The notes beneath the pieces were generated by a model, which had not been told where the DNA came from, did no database searches, and saw nothing but the letters and a program-made list of their open reading frames with translations. From Gallionella sp. (GTDB lineage: Bacteria > Pseudomonadota > Gammaproteobacteria > Burkholderiales > Gallionellaceae), in the NCBI GenBank assembly GCA_030645535.1, contig JAUSNM010000052.1:1-36308 (forward strand): DNA of 36,308 nucleotides, in the 5' to 3' direction. Positions within the stretch are counted from its first letter, which is position 1, and every line of letters starts with the position of its first letter. The position numbers were made by a program, and so were the translations under genes. Below are positions 10,299-20,405 of the stretch, piece after piece.

Positions 10299-11034
10299 TC
10301 TGAGACTCATTTACGGTTTTCATGCCGTAACCGGACGTATCCGTCAGAATCCTGACGGCGTGATGGAAATATATCTGCAATCACAGCGTCAGGATCAGCG
10401 CATGCGCGACCTGATCGCGCTGGCTGAAGCCAGTGGCGTGCGGGTTATTCCGGTGGATGCCGCTCGTCTGGATGGAATGGCCGGCGGTGCGCGGCATCAG
10501 GGCGTGGCAGCCCGTGTGGATGCGGCACAGCGCGTGCAGCATTTGTCCGATGTGCTGGAGACGCTCACCGAGCCGCCTTTGCTGCTGGTGCTCGATGGCA
10601 TACAGGACCCGCATAATCTGGGGGCTTGTCTGCGCAGTGCCGATGCGTTTGGCGTACATGCGGTGATCGCACCGAAAGACCGTGCGGTGGGTATCACGGC
10701 GACTGTGGAGAAGGTGGCCTGTGGTGCTGCGGAAACCGTACCCTATATCACCGTCACTAATCTCGCTCGTACCTTGCGTGAATTGAAGGAGCAGGGCATC
10801 TGGGTGGTGGGTGCGGCAGGTGAGGCCAAACAGGATTTGCACGGCTTCAAACACGCAGGCCCCCTGGCGATTGTGTTGGGAGCGGAAGGTGAGGGATTGC
10901 GTCGCCTGACGATGGAAACCTGTGACGAACTGGTGCGCATACCGATGCTGGGCAGCGTTGAAAGCCTGAACGTGTCGGTGAGCACCGGGATCTTTTTGTT
11001 TGAGGCAAGACGGCAAAGAGCGGCAGGAGGCTGA
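10291..11034 (+). CDS. rlmB: 23S rRNA (guanosine-2251-2'-O)-methyltransferase RlmB
   Basis: A 247-residue SPOUT/TrmH-family enzyme that 2'-O-methylates G2251 in the peptidyl-transferase region of 23S rRNA using SAM. The N-terminal substrate-binding domain ([18 protein letters not shown], about 1-75) is followed by the knotted catalytic domain with the three SPOUT motifs: [32 protein letters not shown] and [19 protein letters not shown]. The start at 10291 overlaps the rnr stop; a longer frame begins inside rnr and is not supported. The coupling with rnr puts an rRNA-processing nuclease and an rRNA-modifying enzyme on one mRNA. Confidence 0.97.
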   Translation: MADLRLIYGFHAVTGRIRQNPDGVMEIYLQSQRQDQRMRDLIALAEASGVRVIPVDAARLDGMAGGARHQGVAARVDAAQRVQHLSDVLETLTEPPLLLVLDGIQDPHNLGACLRSADAFGVHAVIAPKDRAVGITATVEKVACGAAETVPYITVTNLARTLRELKEQGIWVVGAAGEAKQDLHGFKHAGPLAIVLGAEGEGLRRLTMETCDELVRIPMLGSVESLNVSVSTGIFLFEARRQRAAGG

Positions 11035-11057
11035 TCAGCTGATCGAATCGAGCGACT

Positions 11058-11086
11058 GTTGCATTTTTGCAACGTTGCTTGCAACG
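11058..11086. other. two small tandem hairpins after rlmB
   Basis: GTTGCA-TTTT-TGCAAC (11058-11073) is followed directly by GTTGC-TT-GCAAC (11074-11085). The two share the GTTGC/GCAAC arms. They could stabilise or weakly terminate the rlmB transcript; there is no following T-run. Confidence 0.4.
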
Positions 11087-11089
11087 TGC

Positions 11090-11117
11090 TTGTTTGATCG
11101 CGCTGTTGGGATAGAAT
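11090..11117 (+). promoter_or_regulatory. candidate sigma70 promoter for the OmpA-family gene
   Basis: TTGTTT (11090-11095) and TAGAAT (11112-11117) are separated by 16 bp and lie about 60 nt before the start codon. The spacing and match are reasonable; there is no experimental support. Confidence 0.45.
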
Positions 11118-11175
11118 GGCCGCGAAATACCGGCATTGAGTTGATTTATGTGTTATTAACTTTAGGGATTAAATC

Positions 11176-12204
11176 ATGAAAAAAAGCACAATGACTATCG
11201 CCTTGGCAGCAGCGCTGTTGAGCATTTCTGTCGCACAAGCCAGTGAGTTTTCCGGCGGCTGGATTGGCGCCAAAGCGGGTAACAATCGTTCCAGCGTAAC
11301 GGGTTTCGATACCAAGGGCGCAAATACATATGGCGCTGAAGCCGGTTACAACTGGGATGTAAACAGCTTGCTGCTGGGTGTGGATGGTTTTTTCGATTCC
11401 AATCGTCAGGCGGCTCATAATCCTGCACCATACAGCTACGGCAGCCGTATATATGGCCTGGATTTCAAGCTGGGCCTGCCTGCTGGTAACTGGCTGCCTT
11501 ACGCCAAGCTGGGCTACGCGCGTACCAATGCGAATGGTTCTGCCAGTGCATTTGGCGGCAGTGGCGCACATCTGGGACTGGGCGTGGAATACAAGTTTGC
11601 AACTCACTGGAGCGTGGCTGGTGAATACACTACGGACAGCGCAAAAAATGCGGGCAGCAAGCTGACCAACAACAACCTCACCATTGGCGTGAATTATTAC
11701 TTTGACACGCCTTATGTTGCGCCAGTTGTGGTGAAGGAAGAGACTAAGGCTGTTCCGGCTGCCGCGCCCAAGCCGGTTGTCGTGACGCCGCAGCCAGTTC
11801 CTAGGAAGGCGGTTTTCGCTGCGGATTCCTCTGCGGATTCCCTGTTCGATTTCGGCAAGGCAGACGTGAAGCCTTCCGGTAAAGCGGCGATTGACAAGTT
11901 TACTGCCGACCTTAAGGGCGCCGACTTTGAAGTCATCAAGGTAACGGGGCACACTGACCGGATTGGTTCGAAAGCTTACAATCAGAAGCTTTCGACGCGT
12001 CGAGCCGAAGCGGTCAAGGCCTATATGGTTGAATCTGCAGGAATCCCGGCAGACAAAATTGAGGCCACGGGTGTAGACGGATCATATCCCGTGACGAAGC
12101 CCGGTGAATGTAAAGGCAACAAAAAAACCAAGAAACTTATCGCCTGCCTGGCACCTGATCGCCGTGTAGAAGTCGAAGTTGCCGCTACGCGAACATCAAA
12201 GTAG
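11176..12204 (+). CDS. OmpA-family outer membrane protein
   Basis: A 342-residue protein with a cleavable signal peptide (MKKSTMTIALAAALLSISVAQA, cleavage after about residue 22). The first half (about 23-175) resembles an eight-stranded OmpA-type or Opa-type beta barrel: alternating aromatic residues, YGAEAGYNWDV, GYARTNANG, LGLGVEYKFATHWSVAGEYT and NNLTIGVNYYF. A proline/valine linker (VVVTPQPVPRKAV) leads to a C-terminal OmpA domain (about 215-338) with FDFGKADVKPSGKAAID, VTGHTDRIGSKAYNQKLSTR and a two-cysteine insert (GECKGNKK...IACLAPDRRVEVEV), which binds peptidoglycan. It therefore likely tethers the outer membrane to the cell wall. It has its own promoter candidate and terminator. AGGGA precedes the ATG. 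A porin role is possible but not shown. Confidence 0.9.
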   Translation: MKKSTMTIALAAALLSISVAQASEFSGGWIGAKAGNNRSSVTGFDTKGANTYGAEAGYNWDVNSLLLGVDGFFDSNRQAAHNPAPYSYGSRIYGLDFKLGLPAGNWLPYAKLGYARTNANGSASAFGGSGAHLGLGVEYKFATHWSVAGEYTTDSAKNAGSKLTNNNLTIGVNYYFDTPYVAPVVVKEETKAVPAAAPKPVVVTPQPVPRKAVFAADSSADSLFDFGKADVKPSGKAAIDKFTADLKGADFEVIKVTGHTDRIGSKAYNQKLSTRRAEAVKAYMVESAGIPADKIEATGVDGSYPVTKPGECKGNKKTKKLIACLAPDRRVEVEVAATRTSK

Positions 12205-12228
12205 TTTAAGTAGTTTTAGTATGTTCTG

Positions 12229-12261
12229 AAAAAGCGGGCTGGAAACAGCCCGCTTTTTTTT
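12229..12261 (+). terminator. intrinsic terminator after the OmpA-family gene
   Basis: AAAAAGCGGGCTG and CAGCCCGCTTTTT form a 13-bp stem around a GAAA loop, followed by further T to 12261. A textbook Rho-independent terminator. Confidence 0.95.
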
Positions 12262-12325
12262 GTAACCGCGTATCGTCTGTGTAAATGGAATAAAATGCGC
12301 ATCCTTAACGTATTCTTGTATAGCT

Positions 12326-13930
12326 ATGAAACTGGCAATCGCACAAATTAACTGTGTCCTGGGGGACTTGACGGGAAATTCTGCAAAGATATTGCTTTAT
12401 GCGGAACAGGCGCGGCTGCTCGGTGCGGAACTGATATTGACACCTGAGCTGAGCTTATGTGGCTATCCGCCGGAGGATTTATTGCTGCGGGCTGGCTTTT
12501 TTAAGTCTTGCGCGCAGGCGCTGAATGAGCTCGCGCAGAAAATTTCCGGTATAGCTGTAATCGTCGGGCATCCGCATGAAGTAGATGGGAAACGCTACAA
12601 CGCCGCCTCATTGCTGAAAGATGGCTGCGTGGTGGCGACCTATTGCAAGCATTTTCTGCCCAACTACGCGGTGTTTGATGAAGAGCGTTATTTTGCTCGC
12701 GGCGTTACACCTTGCGTGTTTGAATTGGCTGGCATCCGTTTCGGAATTAACATCTGTGCGGATGTGTGGGAGCCTGAGGCCGCATCGCTCGCCAGAAATG
12801 CGGGGGCGCAGGTGTTGCTGGTGTTGAATGCATCGCCCTATGCGATGCAAAAACAAGAGTCGCGATATAAAACCCTGCGCCAGCGGATTGCCGAAACGGG
12901 ACTGTCGGTGGTGTATGCCAACATGGTGGGAGGCCAGGACGAGCTGGTTTTCGACGGCGGTTCTTTTGCAATGGATCGCGCAGGTGCCATAACGGCTCAG
13001 GGCAGCGTTTTTTCGGAAGAATTATTCTTCATGGAATTGTCAGCTGATGCGCAGCCATCCGGAGACGTTGCCTTGATGCCGGAATTGGAAGAGAGTATTT
13101 ATCGCGCCCTGTGCCTCGGCTTGACGGATTATATCGGCAAGAATGGTTTTTCGGGTGTGTTGCTGGGTTTGTCGGGTGGCATCGATTCGGCGCTTACGCT
13201 TGCCATCGCTGTGGATGCGCTGGGTGCAGATAAGGTTCATGCGGTGATGATGCCCTCGCCCTATACCGCGCAAATCAGCCTGGATGATTCGCGTGAAATG
13301 ATAAAAATACTCGGGGTGCAATACGACGAATTTTCTATTGAACCGATCATGCAAGGCTATTTGGCGACGCTCCATGCAAGCTTCGCAGGGCGTGCAGCAG
13401 ATACGACAGAGGAGAACTTGCAGGCGCGCATTCGTGGCAATTTGCTGATGGCCTTGTCCAATAAGCTAGGCTCGCTGGTGTTGACGACGGGCAATAAGTC
13501 GGAAGTGAGCGTAGGCTATGCAACCTTGTATGGTGATATGGCGGGCGGCTTCTCAGTATTAAAAGATGTCGGAAAAATGCTGGTTTACCGTCTGGCACGC
13601 TACCGCAATACGTTGGGCTATGTGATCCCCAAGCGTATCATTACGCGTGCGCCCAGTGCCGAATTGCGCCCGGATCAGACAGATCAGGATAATTTGCCGC
13701 CATACGAGGTGCTGGACGGCATCATGGAATGTTATGTGGAAAAGAATCTGCCCATTGCTGAAATTATTGCATGTGGTTATCTGGAAGCCGATGTGCGACG
13801 CGTAGTTCGTTTGATTCAAAGCAGTGAATACAAGCGCCGGCAGTCAGCCGTGGGGGTGCGGATTACCGAACGCGGCTATGGAAAAGATTGGCGCTATCCA
13901 ATCACCGTGCGCTATCAGGACAGCTTCTGA
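12326..13930 (+). CDS. nadE: glutamine-dependent NAD+ synthetase
   Basis: A 534-residue two-domain enzyme that converts nicotinate adenine dinucleotide to NAD+ using ATP and ammonia released from glutamine. The N-terminal nitrilase-type amidase domain (1 to about 245) has its Glu-Lys-Cys triad at E41 (ILTPELSLCGY), K108 (CKHFLPNYAVFDE) and C144 (INICADVWEP). The C-terminal synthetase domain carries the PP-loop SGGIDS at 283-288 and the motifs LVLTTGNKSEVSVGY and APSAELRPDQTDQDNLPPYE. The presence of the amidase domain distinguishes it from short ammonia-only NadE. No strong Shine-Dalgarno sequence is visible before the ATG. It stands alone, with 302 nt before rimP. Confidence 0.97.
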   Translation: MKLAIAQINCVLGDLTGNSAKILLYAEQARLLGAELILTPELSLCGYPPEDLLLRAGFFKSCAQALNELAQKISGIAVIVGHPHEVDGKRYNAASLLKDGCVVATYCKHFLPNYAVFDEERYFARGVTPCVFELAGIRFGINICADVWEPEAASLARNAGAQVLLVLNASPYAMQKQESRYKTLRQRIAETGLSVVYANMVGGQDELVFDGGSFAMDRAGAITAQGSVFSEELFFMELSADAQPSGDVALMPELEESIYRALCLGLTDYIGKNGFSGVLLGLSGGIDSALTLAIAVDALGADKVHAVMMPSPYTAQISLDDSREMIKILGVQYDEFSIEPIMQGYLATLHASFAGRAADTTEENLQARIRGNLLMALSNKLGSLVLTTGNKSEVSVGYATLYGDMAGGFSVLKDVGKMLVYRLARYRNTLGYVIPKRIITRAPSAELRPDQTDQDNLPPYEVLDGIMECYVEKNLPIAEIIACGYLEADVRRVVRLIQSSEYKRRQSAVGVRITERGYGKDWRYPITVRYQDSF

Positions 13931-14117
13931 AAATATTGTGCAGGCGTTGTTTGCCTGTCAAATAGATTAATCAAGTGGTTGTATCAGAAGGTCGGCTCAT
14001 TCATCGGGCGTGGTCGAATATGCCCGGCACGCCTGAAAAAATTAAAGAATTGTGTGCTGCGGGTTATTGCGCTGTGGGCAATAACTCGCAGTATCTGCGG
14101 GATGTGCGGGTTAAATT

Positions 14118-14138
14118 GCCGGTTGAAAATTAACCGGC
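14118..14138. other. hairpin in the nadE-rimP gap
   Basis: GCCGGTT (14118-14124) pairs with AACCGGC (14132-14138) over a 7-nt A/T-rich loop, followed by GATTTTCT. It could be a weak terminator for nadE. The rest of 13931-14117 shows no convincing gene; a short frame at 13979-14242 has no recognisable content. Confidence 0.4.
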
Positions 14139-14172
14139 GATTTTCTGCCTTTCCTTCGGCTGTAATTTTTGC

Positions 14173-14178
14173 TATAAT
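14173..14178 (+). promoter_or_regulatory. consensus -10 box of the rimP-nusA-infB operon
   Basis: A perfect TATAAT at 14173-14178 followed by a GC-rich discriminator (CCGCGCGG), the arrangement of growth-rate-controlled promoters. The -35 is poorly matched. It sits 55 nt upstream of the rimP start. Confidence 0.6.
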
Positions 14179-14194
14179 CCGCGCGGTTTTTAGA

Positions 14195-14213
14195 TGGGCT
14201 TTGTGCCCGTTTT
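14195..14213 (+). promoter_or_regulatory. candidate attenuator in the rimP leader
   Basis: Just downstream of the -10 box, GGGC-TTTGT-GCCC forms a short hairpin followed by G and a run of six T, then the rimP start about 20 nt later. This is terminator-like structure inside a leader. Premature-terminator leaders before rimP are a known class. NusA and IF2, encoded downstream, would be plausible effectors, which is inference. Confidence 0.5.
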
Positions 14214-14232
14214 TTATTTGTGGGTCGCAAAC

Positions 14233-14658
14233 ATGGATGTAGTTAAGCTAGTAGAAATAACGGTGAGCGGTTTGGGTTATGAGTTGGTGGACGTCGAGCG
14301 CGCAGGCCGTGGTCTGTTGCGTGTGTTCATTGATAAGCCTGAAGGCATTGCTGTTGAGGATTGCCAGGTGGTCAGCAATCAATTGACGCGGCTGTTTACC
14401 GTCGAAAATATTGATTATGACCGGCTCGAGGTGTCTTCACCGGGGCTTGATCGTGCGCTCAAGAAAGAATCTGATTTCATTCGCTTCAAGGGTCAAAAAG
14501 CGCAGCTTAAGTTGCGTATGCCGATCGCCGCCCGTAAGAATTTTGTCGGGATTATCGGTGAGCTGAACGAGGGTGTGTTGCAAATGGATGTAGAGGGTGT
14601 TCAGGTCGAAATCGAACTGGCCAATGTGGACAAGGCACGCTTAGTGCCGACTTTTTAG
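14233..14658 (+). CDS. rimP: ribosome maturation factor RimP
   Basis: A 141-residue two-domain protein required for assembly of the 30S subunit. The N-terminal alpha/beta domain ([22 protein letters not shown] ... [20 protein letters not shown], 1 to about 72) and the [15 protein letters not shown] motif near 75-90 are characteristic, followed by an Sm-like C-terminal domain. An upstream in-frame ATG at 14194 would place the start inside the leader hairpin; the ATG at 14233 gives the family N-terminus. First gene of the rimP-nusA-infB-rbfA-truB operon, which ties 30S assembly, transcription control and translation initiation together. Confidence 0.96.
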   Translation: MDVVKLVEITVSGLGYELVDVERAGRGLLRVFIDKPEGIAVEDCQVVSNQLTRLFTVENIDYDRLEVSSPGLDRALKKESDFIRFKGQKAQLKLRMPIAARKNFVGIIGELNEGVLQMDVEGVQVEIELANVDKARLVPTF

Positions 14659-14701
14659 AATTTAATGCTCGTCGCCCAAAAGCGAATAGCCGGAGAATGG
14701 T

Positions 14702-16174
14702 ATGAGTCGTGAAGTTTTGTTGCTGGTAGATGCGTTGTCTCGTGAAAAGAACGTGGACAAGGAAATCGTGTTTGCCGCGCTGGAATCTGCGTTGGCTTCC
14801 GCTACCAAGAAGCGATTTGAAGACGAGGCCGATGTGCGCGTCGCGATCGATCGCAATACGGGTGAATTTGAATCCTTCCGTATCTGGGAAGTGATGGACG
14901 ATGAAACGTTTGAAACGCCTGATCTGCATATCAAGCTGGAAGAAGCGCAAAAGCGCGATGCAAATATCCAGTTGGGCGAGTTTGTTGAAGAGCCGTTGGA
15001 GTCTGTCGACTTCGGACGTATCGGTGCGCAAGCGGCCAAACAGGTGATTTTCCAGAAAATCCGCGATGCTGAGCGTGAGCAGATATTGGCTGATTTCATG
15101 GATCGCAAGGAGCATCTGGTTTCCGGTACGGTCAAGCGTCTGGAACGAGGAAGCGCGATCATTGAATTCGGTAAGATCGAGGCGTTGTTGCCGCGCGATC
15201 AGATGATTCCTAAAGAAAATATGCGCATCGGGGATCGTGTCAGAGCGCATTTGCTGCGCGTTGATCGCGGTCCGCGTGGCCCGCAAGTAATTCTGTCGCG
15301 TACTTCGACTGATTTGCTGGTCAAATTGTTCGAGTTGGAAGTGCCTGAGATCGAAGAGAATCTGCTGGAAATCGTCGGCGCTGCACGCGATCCTGGTTCT
15401 CGCGCAAAGATTGCGGTGCAATCGCATGATCAGCGCATCGATCCTATCGGTACTTGCGTGGGAATGCGCGGTTCACGTGTGCAAAGTGTCACCAATGAAC
15501 TGGCGGGTGAGCGTGTAGATATCATTTTGTGGTCTGAAGATCCGGCTACCTATGTTATCAATTCACTGGCTCCTGCAGAAGTCAGCAGTATCGTGGTGGA
15601 TGAAGATCGCCACAGTATGGATGTGGTGGTTGAAGAAGAAAATCTGGCGCAGGCAATTGGTCGTGGTGGTCAGAATGTACGCCTGGCGAGTGAGATGACC
15701 GGGTGGGAACTTAACATCATGACCGTTGAACAGGCTCAGGAAAAGCATGATCAGGAATTCGTAAAGACACGCGCGATTTTCATGGAAAAGCTGGATGTGG
15801 ATGAGGAAGTTGCTGATATTCTGGTGCAGGAAGGTTTTGCCACGCTCGAAGAAGTGGCATACGTTCCTGTTGAAGAAATGCTGGAAATCGAGACCTTCGA
15901 CGAAGAAACGATCAACGAGTTGCGCAGTCGTGCACGTAATGCCTTGTTGAATGCGGCCCTGGTTAACGAAGAAAAGGTTGAGCACGGTATCGGTGATTTG
16001 CTCAAACTCGACGGCATGAATGATGAGTTGGCGCGGGTCTTGTCAGTAAAGGGCGTGACGACGCAAGAGCAATTGGCTGATCTGGATGTGGACGAGTTGG
16101 TGGAGTTGTCAGGTCTGGCAAGCGACGAGGCCAATGCGCTCATTATGGCAGCGCGTGCGCCCTGGTTCGTGTAA
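14702..16174 (+). CDS. nusA: transcription termination/antitermination factor NusA
   Basis: A 490-residue RNA polymerase-binding factor controlling pausing, termination and rRNA antitermination. Order of domains: N-terminal polymerase-binding domain (1 to about 125), S1 (about 135-200, [25 protein letters not shown]), KH1 (about 225-285, with [16 protein letters not shown]) and KH2 (about 295-350, with [18 protein letters not shown]), then two acidic AR2 repeats (about 365-425 and 435-490) that contact the polymerase alpha subunit. The two AR2 repeats are the proteobacterial form. CCGGAG lies shortly before the ATG. It is 43 nt downstream of rimP and 223 nt upstream of infB. Confidence 0.98.
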   Translation: MSREVLLLVDALSREKNVDKEIVFAALESALASATKKRFEDEADVRVAIDRNTGEFESFRIWEVMDDETFETPDLHIKLEEAQKRDANIQLGEFVEEPLESVDFGRIGAQAAKQVIFQKIRDAEREQILADFMDRKEHLVSGTVKRLERGSAIIEFGKIEALLPRDQMIPKENMRIGDRVRAHLLRVDRGPRGPQVILSRTSTDLLVKLFELEVPEIEENLLEIVGAARDPGSRAKIAVQSHDQRIDPIGTCVGMRGSRVQSVTNELAGERVDIILWSEDPATYVINSLAPAEVSSIVVDEDRHSMDVVVEEENLAQAIGRGGQNVRLASEMTGWELNIMTVEQAQEKHDQEFVKTRAIFMEKLDVDEEVADILVQEGFATLEEVAYVPVEEMLEIETFDEETINELRSRARNALLNAALVNEEKVEHGIGDLLKLDGMNDELARVLSVKGVTTQEQLADLDVDELVELSGLASDEANALIMAARAPWFV

Positions 16175-16285
16175 CAAGCTTTTGAAAATGTAAGTGCGGT
16201 GAGCGGTCACGCAGTAGTTTGGCGTTAGTCGCTCAGTGGCCAATCGCCGCAGGAGGTTTTAATACTCCGTTGGTTAATGTGGAAG

Positions 16286-16374
16286 CGGGCATGGCGGTTT
16301 GGCGAGATATTGACCACAGGGCAATATCTCTGCGAGAATCGTTTGCATCATCGGGACGGCATTTGCCATGCCCG
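16286..16374. other. structured nusA-infB spacer with nested inverted repeats
   Basis: CGGGCATGGC (16286-16295) and GCCATGCCCG (16365-16374) are perfect 10-bp complements enclosing a second perfect 9-bp hairpin, GAGATATTG (16304-16312) with CAATATCTC (16322-16330). The whole ends 23 nt before the infB start. The outer arms resemble the palindrome at 20782-20827 upstream of pnp. It may be a leader RNA structure or a palindromic repeat element. Confidence 0.65.
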
Positions 16375-16386
16375 TTGGAGTTGTTT

Positions 16387-16392
16387 AAAGGA
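16387..16392 (+). promoter_or_regulatory. ribosome binding site that fixes the infB start
   Basis: AAAGGA ends five nucleotides before the ATG at 16398 and overlaps the alternative ATG at 16392, so the later start is favoured. Confidence 0.6.
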
Positions 16393-16397
16393 TGGTA

Positions 16398-19052
16398 ATG
16401 GGAAAATTAGACGTAACACAATTTGCGGCCGAGCTTAATCTGCCGGTAGCTTTGTTGCTGGAGCAGTTGCATGCGGCGGGTGGCAAGCAGTCAGATGCAG
16501 CAGATCAGGTCTCCGAAACAGACAAGGCGAAGTTGCTGGAGCATTTGCGTCAGGCACATGGTGCTGATCAGGCCGCCAAAAAAATAACGCTGACACGCCG
16601 TGAAACCACGGAAATCCAGAGTTCAGATAAGTCCGGACGGGCGCGTACCATTCAGGTGGAGGTACGCAAGCGTCGTATCGTCGCGCCGATGACTATCGAG
16701 TCGGTACAGGCTACCGCTCCTGTGGTGCTAACCAGCGCTGAACAAATTAAAGTGTTGGGCACTGCTGAACTGGATTCGCGTCAACAAGAAGCGAAATTGC
16801 AGGCAGAGCTGGCAGCGCGTCAGGAAGCCGAGCTGATCGCACGCCAGGCATTTAATAAGCGCCGTGCAGAAAAACTGGCTCAGGCAGAATTGCCCGTTGT
16901 CAAACCGGTTGTGCAGGCCCCTGTAAAGGAAGAAGCTGTTGCAGCGCCGGTTGCAGGCGCGCCAGGTTCAGCTCAGGTGGCTGTTGCAGAAAAGCCGGTA
17001 GCGGCTCAGGAAAAGGCGCAAGGTACCTTGCATAAGCCTGCGATGCGTCCTGGCGACAAAGTTATCCGGCCTGACAGAAAGCCTAAGGTTGAGACAGCAG
17101 CAGCGACGCCTGCCGCCCGCGAAGACAAGCCGGGTGGTAAGCGTGTGCCCGCCAAAACGACGACGCGCGTGCCTCCCAAAACGACGACCAAGGACAAGTC
17201 CTGGGCTCAGCCGGTTCGTGCGCCTAAGCATGGCCGACATGGCAAGCATGTGGCTGATGAAGCGGCTCATGCATTTACGTTGCCGACCGAAGCGGTGGTG
17301 CGTGAAGTGGCTGTTCCTGAAACCATCGTGGTTGCCGAGCTGGCGCAGAAGCTGTCTGTTAAAGCCGTCGAAGTGATCAAGGTGCTGATGAAGATGGGTA
17401 TGATGGTTACCATCAATCAGGTACTGGATCAGGAAACAGCGATGATCGTGGTTGAAGAATTGGGCCACGTTGCCAAAGCAGCCAAGCTGGATGATCCGGA
17501 CGCGTATTTGATGGATGATGAAGTGCATCACGATGTGGAGCCGGAACCTCGTGCACCAGTCGTGACTGTGATGGGCCACGTCGATCACGGTAAGACTTCA
17601 TTGCTGGATTACATTCGTCGCACTCGTGTGGTATCCGGTGAAGCGGGTGGCATTACCCAGCACATCGGTGCATATCACGTTGAAACACCGCGTGGTATGG
17701 TTTCTTTCCTTGATACCCCGGGTCACGAGGCGTTTACCGCCATGCGTGCACGCGGCGCCAAGGCGACCGACATCGTTATTCTGGTGGTGGCGGCTGATGA
17801 TGGCGTGATGCCGCAGACTAAAGAAGCGATCGCTCATGCAAGAGCCGGTAACGTGCCTATCGTGGTAGCGATTACCAAGGTCGACAAGGCTGATGCCAAT
17901 CTCGAACGCGTCAAGCAGGAACTGGTATCCGAAGGTGTCGTGCCTGAAGACTGGGGTGGCGACTCGATGTTTGTCGAGGTTTCCTCCAAAACAGGTCAGG
18001 GTATCGATCAACTGCTCGAATCCATTTTGTTGCAGGCCGAGTTGATGGAATTGAAGGCGCCGCGTGACTGCAACGCCAAGGGTCTGGTTATCGAAGCGCG
18101 TCTTGACAAGGGTAAGGGGCCGGTTGCAACGGTTCTGATCCAGTCCGGTACGATGAAGCGCGGCGATGCGGTGCTGATCGGTTCGGTATTTGGTCGCGTG
18201 CGTGCCATGCTGGATGAAAATGGCAAGAGTATTGCCGAGGCAGGTCCGTCCATTCCGGTTGAAATTCAAGGTTTGTCGGAAGTGCCTGATGCAGGTGAAT
18301 CGCTGATGGTGCTGACCGATGAGAAGCGTGCGCGTGAAATCGCATTGTTCCGTCAGGGCAAATATCGCGGCGTGAAGCTGGCGAAACAGCAAGCGGCTAA
18401 ACTGGAAAACATGTTCGATCATATGGCCGAGGGTGAAGTCCGTACGCTGTCATTGATTGTGAAATCTGACGTGCAGGGTTCTGCCGAAGCGATTGCACAA
18501 ACACTGCAAAAGCTGTCGACGGATGAAGTCAAGGTTAACCTGATACACAGCGGTGTCGGTTCGATCAACGAGTCTGACATCAATCTGGCGCTGGCTTCAA
18601 AGGCCATCCTGATTGGTTTCAACACCCGTACCGATGCGCCTGCACGCAAGCTGGCTGAATCCTGCGGCGTTCAGATACGCAACTACAGCATCATCTATGC
18701 GATGGCGGATGACATCAAGACTGCATTGTCCGGCATGTTGGCACCTGAGATGCGTGAAAGCATCCTGGGTATGGTTGAGGTGCGTCAGGTATTCGTCGTT
18801 TCCAAGATCGGTACGATTGCCGGATGTATGGTTCTTGAAGGTATTGTCAAGCGCGGTTGCAAGGTTCGCGTGATGCGCGGCAATGAAATGATGCATGAAG
18901 GCGAGCTGGATTCGTTGAAACGCTTCAAGGATGACGTGAAAGAAGTGCGCGCCAACTTTGAGTGTGGTTTGTCGATCAAGAATTTCAATGATCTTGAAGT
19001 CGGCGACAAGCTGGAAGTCTACGAAATCGTTGAGGTTGCACGTACTCTGTAA
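16398..19052 (+). CDS. infB: translation initiation factor IF-2
   Basis: An 884-residue GTPase that brings fMet-tRNA to the 30S P site and joins the subunits. The N-terminal IF2N domain ([20 protein letters not shown], 1 to about 50) is followed by a long Ala/Lys/Glu-rich linker (to about 300) and a second IF2N-like domain (about 305-365). The G domain has the P-loop GHVDHGKT at 393-400, then DTPGHEAF and TKVDKAD. Domains II, III and IV follow, with the fMet-tRNA-binding C2 region near [18 protein letters not shown]. The linker is compositionally variable, as in the family. The start at 16398 is chosen from the ribosome binding site. Its stop TAA overlaps the rbfA start by one base. Confidence 0.97.
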   Translation: MGKLDVTQFAAELNLPVALLLEQLHAAGGKQSDAADQVSETDKAKLLEHLRQAHGADQAAKKITLTRRETTEIQSSDKSGRARTIQVEVRKRRIVAPMTIESVQATAPVVLTSAEQIKVLGTAELDSRQQEAKLQAELAARQEAELIARQAFNKRRAEKLAQAELPVVKPVVQAPVKEEAVAAPVAGAPGSAQVAVAEKPVAAQEKAQGTLHKPAMRPGDKVIRPDRKPKVETAAATPAAREDKPGGKRVPAKTTTRVPPKTTTKDKSWAQPVRAPKHGRHGKHVADEAAHAFTLPTEAVVREVAVPETIVVAELAQKLSVKAVEVIKVLMKMGMMVTINQVLDQETAMIVVEELGHVAKAAKLDDPDAYLMDDEVHHDVEPEPRAPVVTVMGHVDHGKTSLLDYIRRTRVVSGEAGGITQHIGAYHVETPRGMVSFLDTPGHEAFTAMRARGAKATDIVILVVAADDGVMPQTKEAIAHARAGNVPIVVAITKVDKADANLERVKQELVSEGVVPEDWGGDSMFVEVSSKTGQGIDQLLESILLQAELMELKAPRDCNAKGLVIEARLDKGKGPVATVLIQSGTMKRGDAVLIGSVFGRVRAMLDENGKSIAEAGPSIPVEIQGLSEVPDAGESLMVLTDEKRAREIALFRQGKYRGVKLAKQQAAKLENMFDHMAEGEVRTLSLIVKSDVQGSAEAIAQTLQKLSTDEVKVNLIHSGVGSINESDINLALASKAILIGFNTRTDAPARKLAESCGVQIRNYSIIYAMADDIKTALSGMLAPEMRESILGMVEVRQVFVVSKIGTIAGCMVLEGIVKRGCKVRVMRGNEMMHEGELDSLKRFKDDVKEVRANFECGLSIKNFNDLEVGDKLEVYEIVEVARTL

Positions 19053-19414
19053 TGGCTAATTTTGCGAGAACAGACCGTGTGGCGCAGCAGATGCAGCGAG
19101 AAATCGCGCAACTGGTGCGCCTCGAAATCAACGATCCGCGCGTGAAGCTGGTCACCATTACCGGCGTTGAAGTGGCCGGTGATTATTCACATGCCAAGAT
19201 TTTCTTCACACGTATGGATGGAAAACAAGCGGAAGCGCAGGAGGGCCTGGATCGTGCCGCCGGATTCTTGCGTAGCCGTCTGGCGCGCAGCATCAAGCTG
19301 CGCATCATGCCGCAATTGCATTTCGTGTTCGACTCATCGGTCGAGCGCGGCAGTCACTTGTCGCAACTCATTGACAAGGCAGTAGCCAGCGATTTTAATC
19401 TTGACGAAAAGTAA
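19052..19414 (+). CDS. rbfA: 30S ribosome-binding factor RbfA
   Basis: A 120-residue KH-fold protein that binds the 30S subunit near the 5' end of 16S rRNA and acts in late maturation and cold adaptation. The N-terminal helix ([20 protein letters not shown]), the [20 protein letters not shown] strand-helix region and the [20 protein letters not shown] segment are diagnostic. The ATG overlaps the infB stop by one base and the 3' end overlaps the truB start by 14 nt. Tight packing suggests translational coupling along infB-rbfA-truB. Confidence 0.96.
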   Translation: MANFARTDRVAQQMQREIAQLVRLEINDPRVKLVTITGVEVAGDYSHAKIFFTRMDGKQAEAQEGLDRAAGFLRSRLARSIKLRIMPQLHFVFDSSVERGSHLSQLIDKAVASDFNLDEK

Positions 19415-20357
19415 ACCGCAATTCAGGAATAAATGGCGCGCCATTGATGGCGTTTTGCTGTTCGATAAGCCACTCGAATTAAGTTCTAACGACGCGCTGC
19501 AGAAAATTCGCCGCCTGTTTCAGGCTGAAAAGGCCGGACATACCGGCACGCTCGATCCGCTGGCCACGGGCTTGCTGCCGATCTGTTTCGGTGAGGCGAC
19601 CAAGTTCTCCAACGCCTTGCTGGACGCGGATAAATCTTATACCGCACTGCTGCGCCTCGGGCAGACCACCACGACCGGGGATGCGGAAGGTGAGATCACG
19701 GCTGAACTGCCTGTTAATTTCACACAGTCCGATCTTGACGCGGTTTTGGAGCGGTTTCGCGGTGAAATCCAGCAAATGCCGCCTATGCACAGCGCGCTGA
19801 AATTTCAGGGCAAGCCGCTTTATGAATACATCCGCCAGGGAATTACCATAGAGCGGCAACTGCGTACCGTGGTGATACACGAGTTGCTGTTAAATAGCTG
19901 GTCGGGCAATGAGATGGAGATTTCGGTACGCTGCAGCAAAGGCACTTATGTGCGCACGCTGGCAGAGGATATCGGTGCAGCGCTGGGTTGCGGTGCACAT
20001 TTAATTGCCCTGCGCCGTACCGCGATTGCGCATTTCAAGCTGAGTGATGGTTATAGTTTTCAGCAGTTGGCCGATATGAGTGACGCTGCGCGCGATGCCT
20101 GCATATTGCCGCTGGTGAGCCTGATGCCGGACATGCCACAGTTGATTTTAGACGGGATACAGATCAAACGACTCGCACAAGGTCAGCGTCTGGGGCTGGA
20201 TACCGGACTGCCTGATGGCAAGATTGGTTTATATGGACCGGACGGTTTTATCGGGGTCGGGTTGCAACAAGGTCGTCGCGTTGCACCTGACCGGCTTTTG
20301 TCGGGAGTGGCGAAACTGGCGGCTGTGATGGATTTGACAGAAGTGGTTGAGCAATAA
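19401..20357 (+). CDS. truB: tRNA pseudouridine(55) synthase TruB
   Basis: A 318-residue enzyme that isomerises U55 in the T-loop of tRNAs. The catalytic aspartate is D52 in [17 protein letters not shown]. Other family signatures are [19 protein letters not shown] (about 16-34) and [20 protein letters not shown] near 175-195; a PUA-like C-terminal domain follows, from about 250. The only start compatible with the full N-terminus is TTG at 19401, which overlaps rbfA by 14 nt; ATG codons nearby (19433, 19447) are out of frame. The 3' end contains a promoter candidate for rpsO. Confidence 0.95.
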   Translation: MTKSKPQFRNKWRAIDGVLLFDKPLELSSNDALQKIRRLFQAEKAGHTGTLDPLATGLLPICFGEATKFSNALLDADKSYTALLRLGQTTTTGDAEGEITAELPVNFTQSDLDAVLERFRGEIQQMPPMHSALKFQGKPLYEYIRQGITIERQLRTVVIHELLLNSWSGNEMEISVRCSKGTYVRTLAEDIGAALGCGAHLIALRRTAIAHFKLSDGYSFQQLADMSDAARDACILPLVSLMPDMPQLILDGIQIKRLAQGQRLGLDTGLPDGKIGLYGPDGFIGVGLQQGRRVAPDRLLSGVAKLAAVMDLTEVVEQ

Positions 20358-20376
20358 CAGTATTCAAGAGTACAAT
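20347..20376 (+). promoter_or_regulatory. candidate rpsO promoter overlapping the end of truB
   Basis: TTGAGC (20347-20352) and TACAAT (20371-20376) are separated by 18 bp and lie 30 nt before the rpsO start. This allows rpsO-pnp to be expressed separately from the rimP operon. Confidence 0.5.
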
Positions 20377-20405
20377 GTAGCACTTTTTTTAGGAGAGCAA
20401 AACCA

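Noticed and set aside
13979..14242. Possible small gene between nadE and rimP
   Set aside because: It crosses the rimP promoter and leader hairpin, lacks a ribosome binding site and resembles nothing known.
14552..15427. 291-codon minus-strand frame opposite nusA
   Set aside because: It is antisense to a conserved gene and histidine/arginine-rich, typical of a shadow frame.
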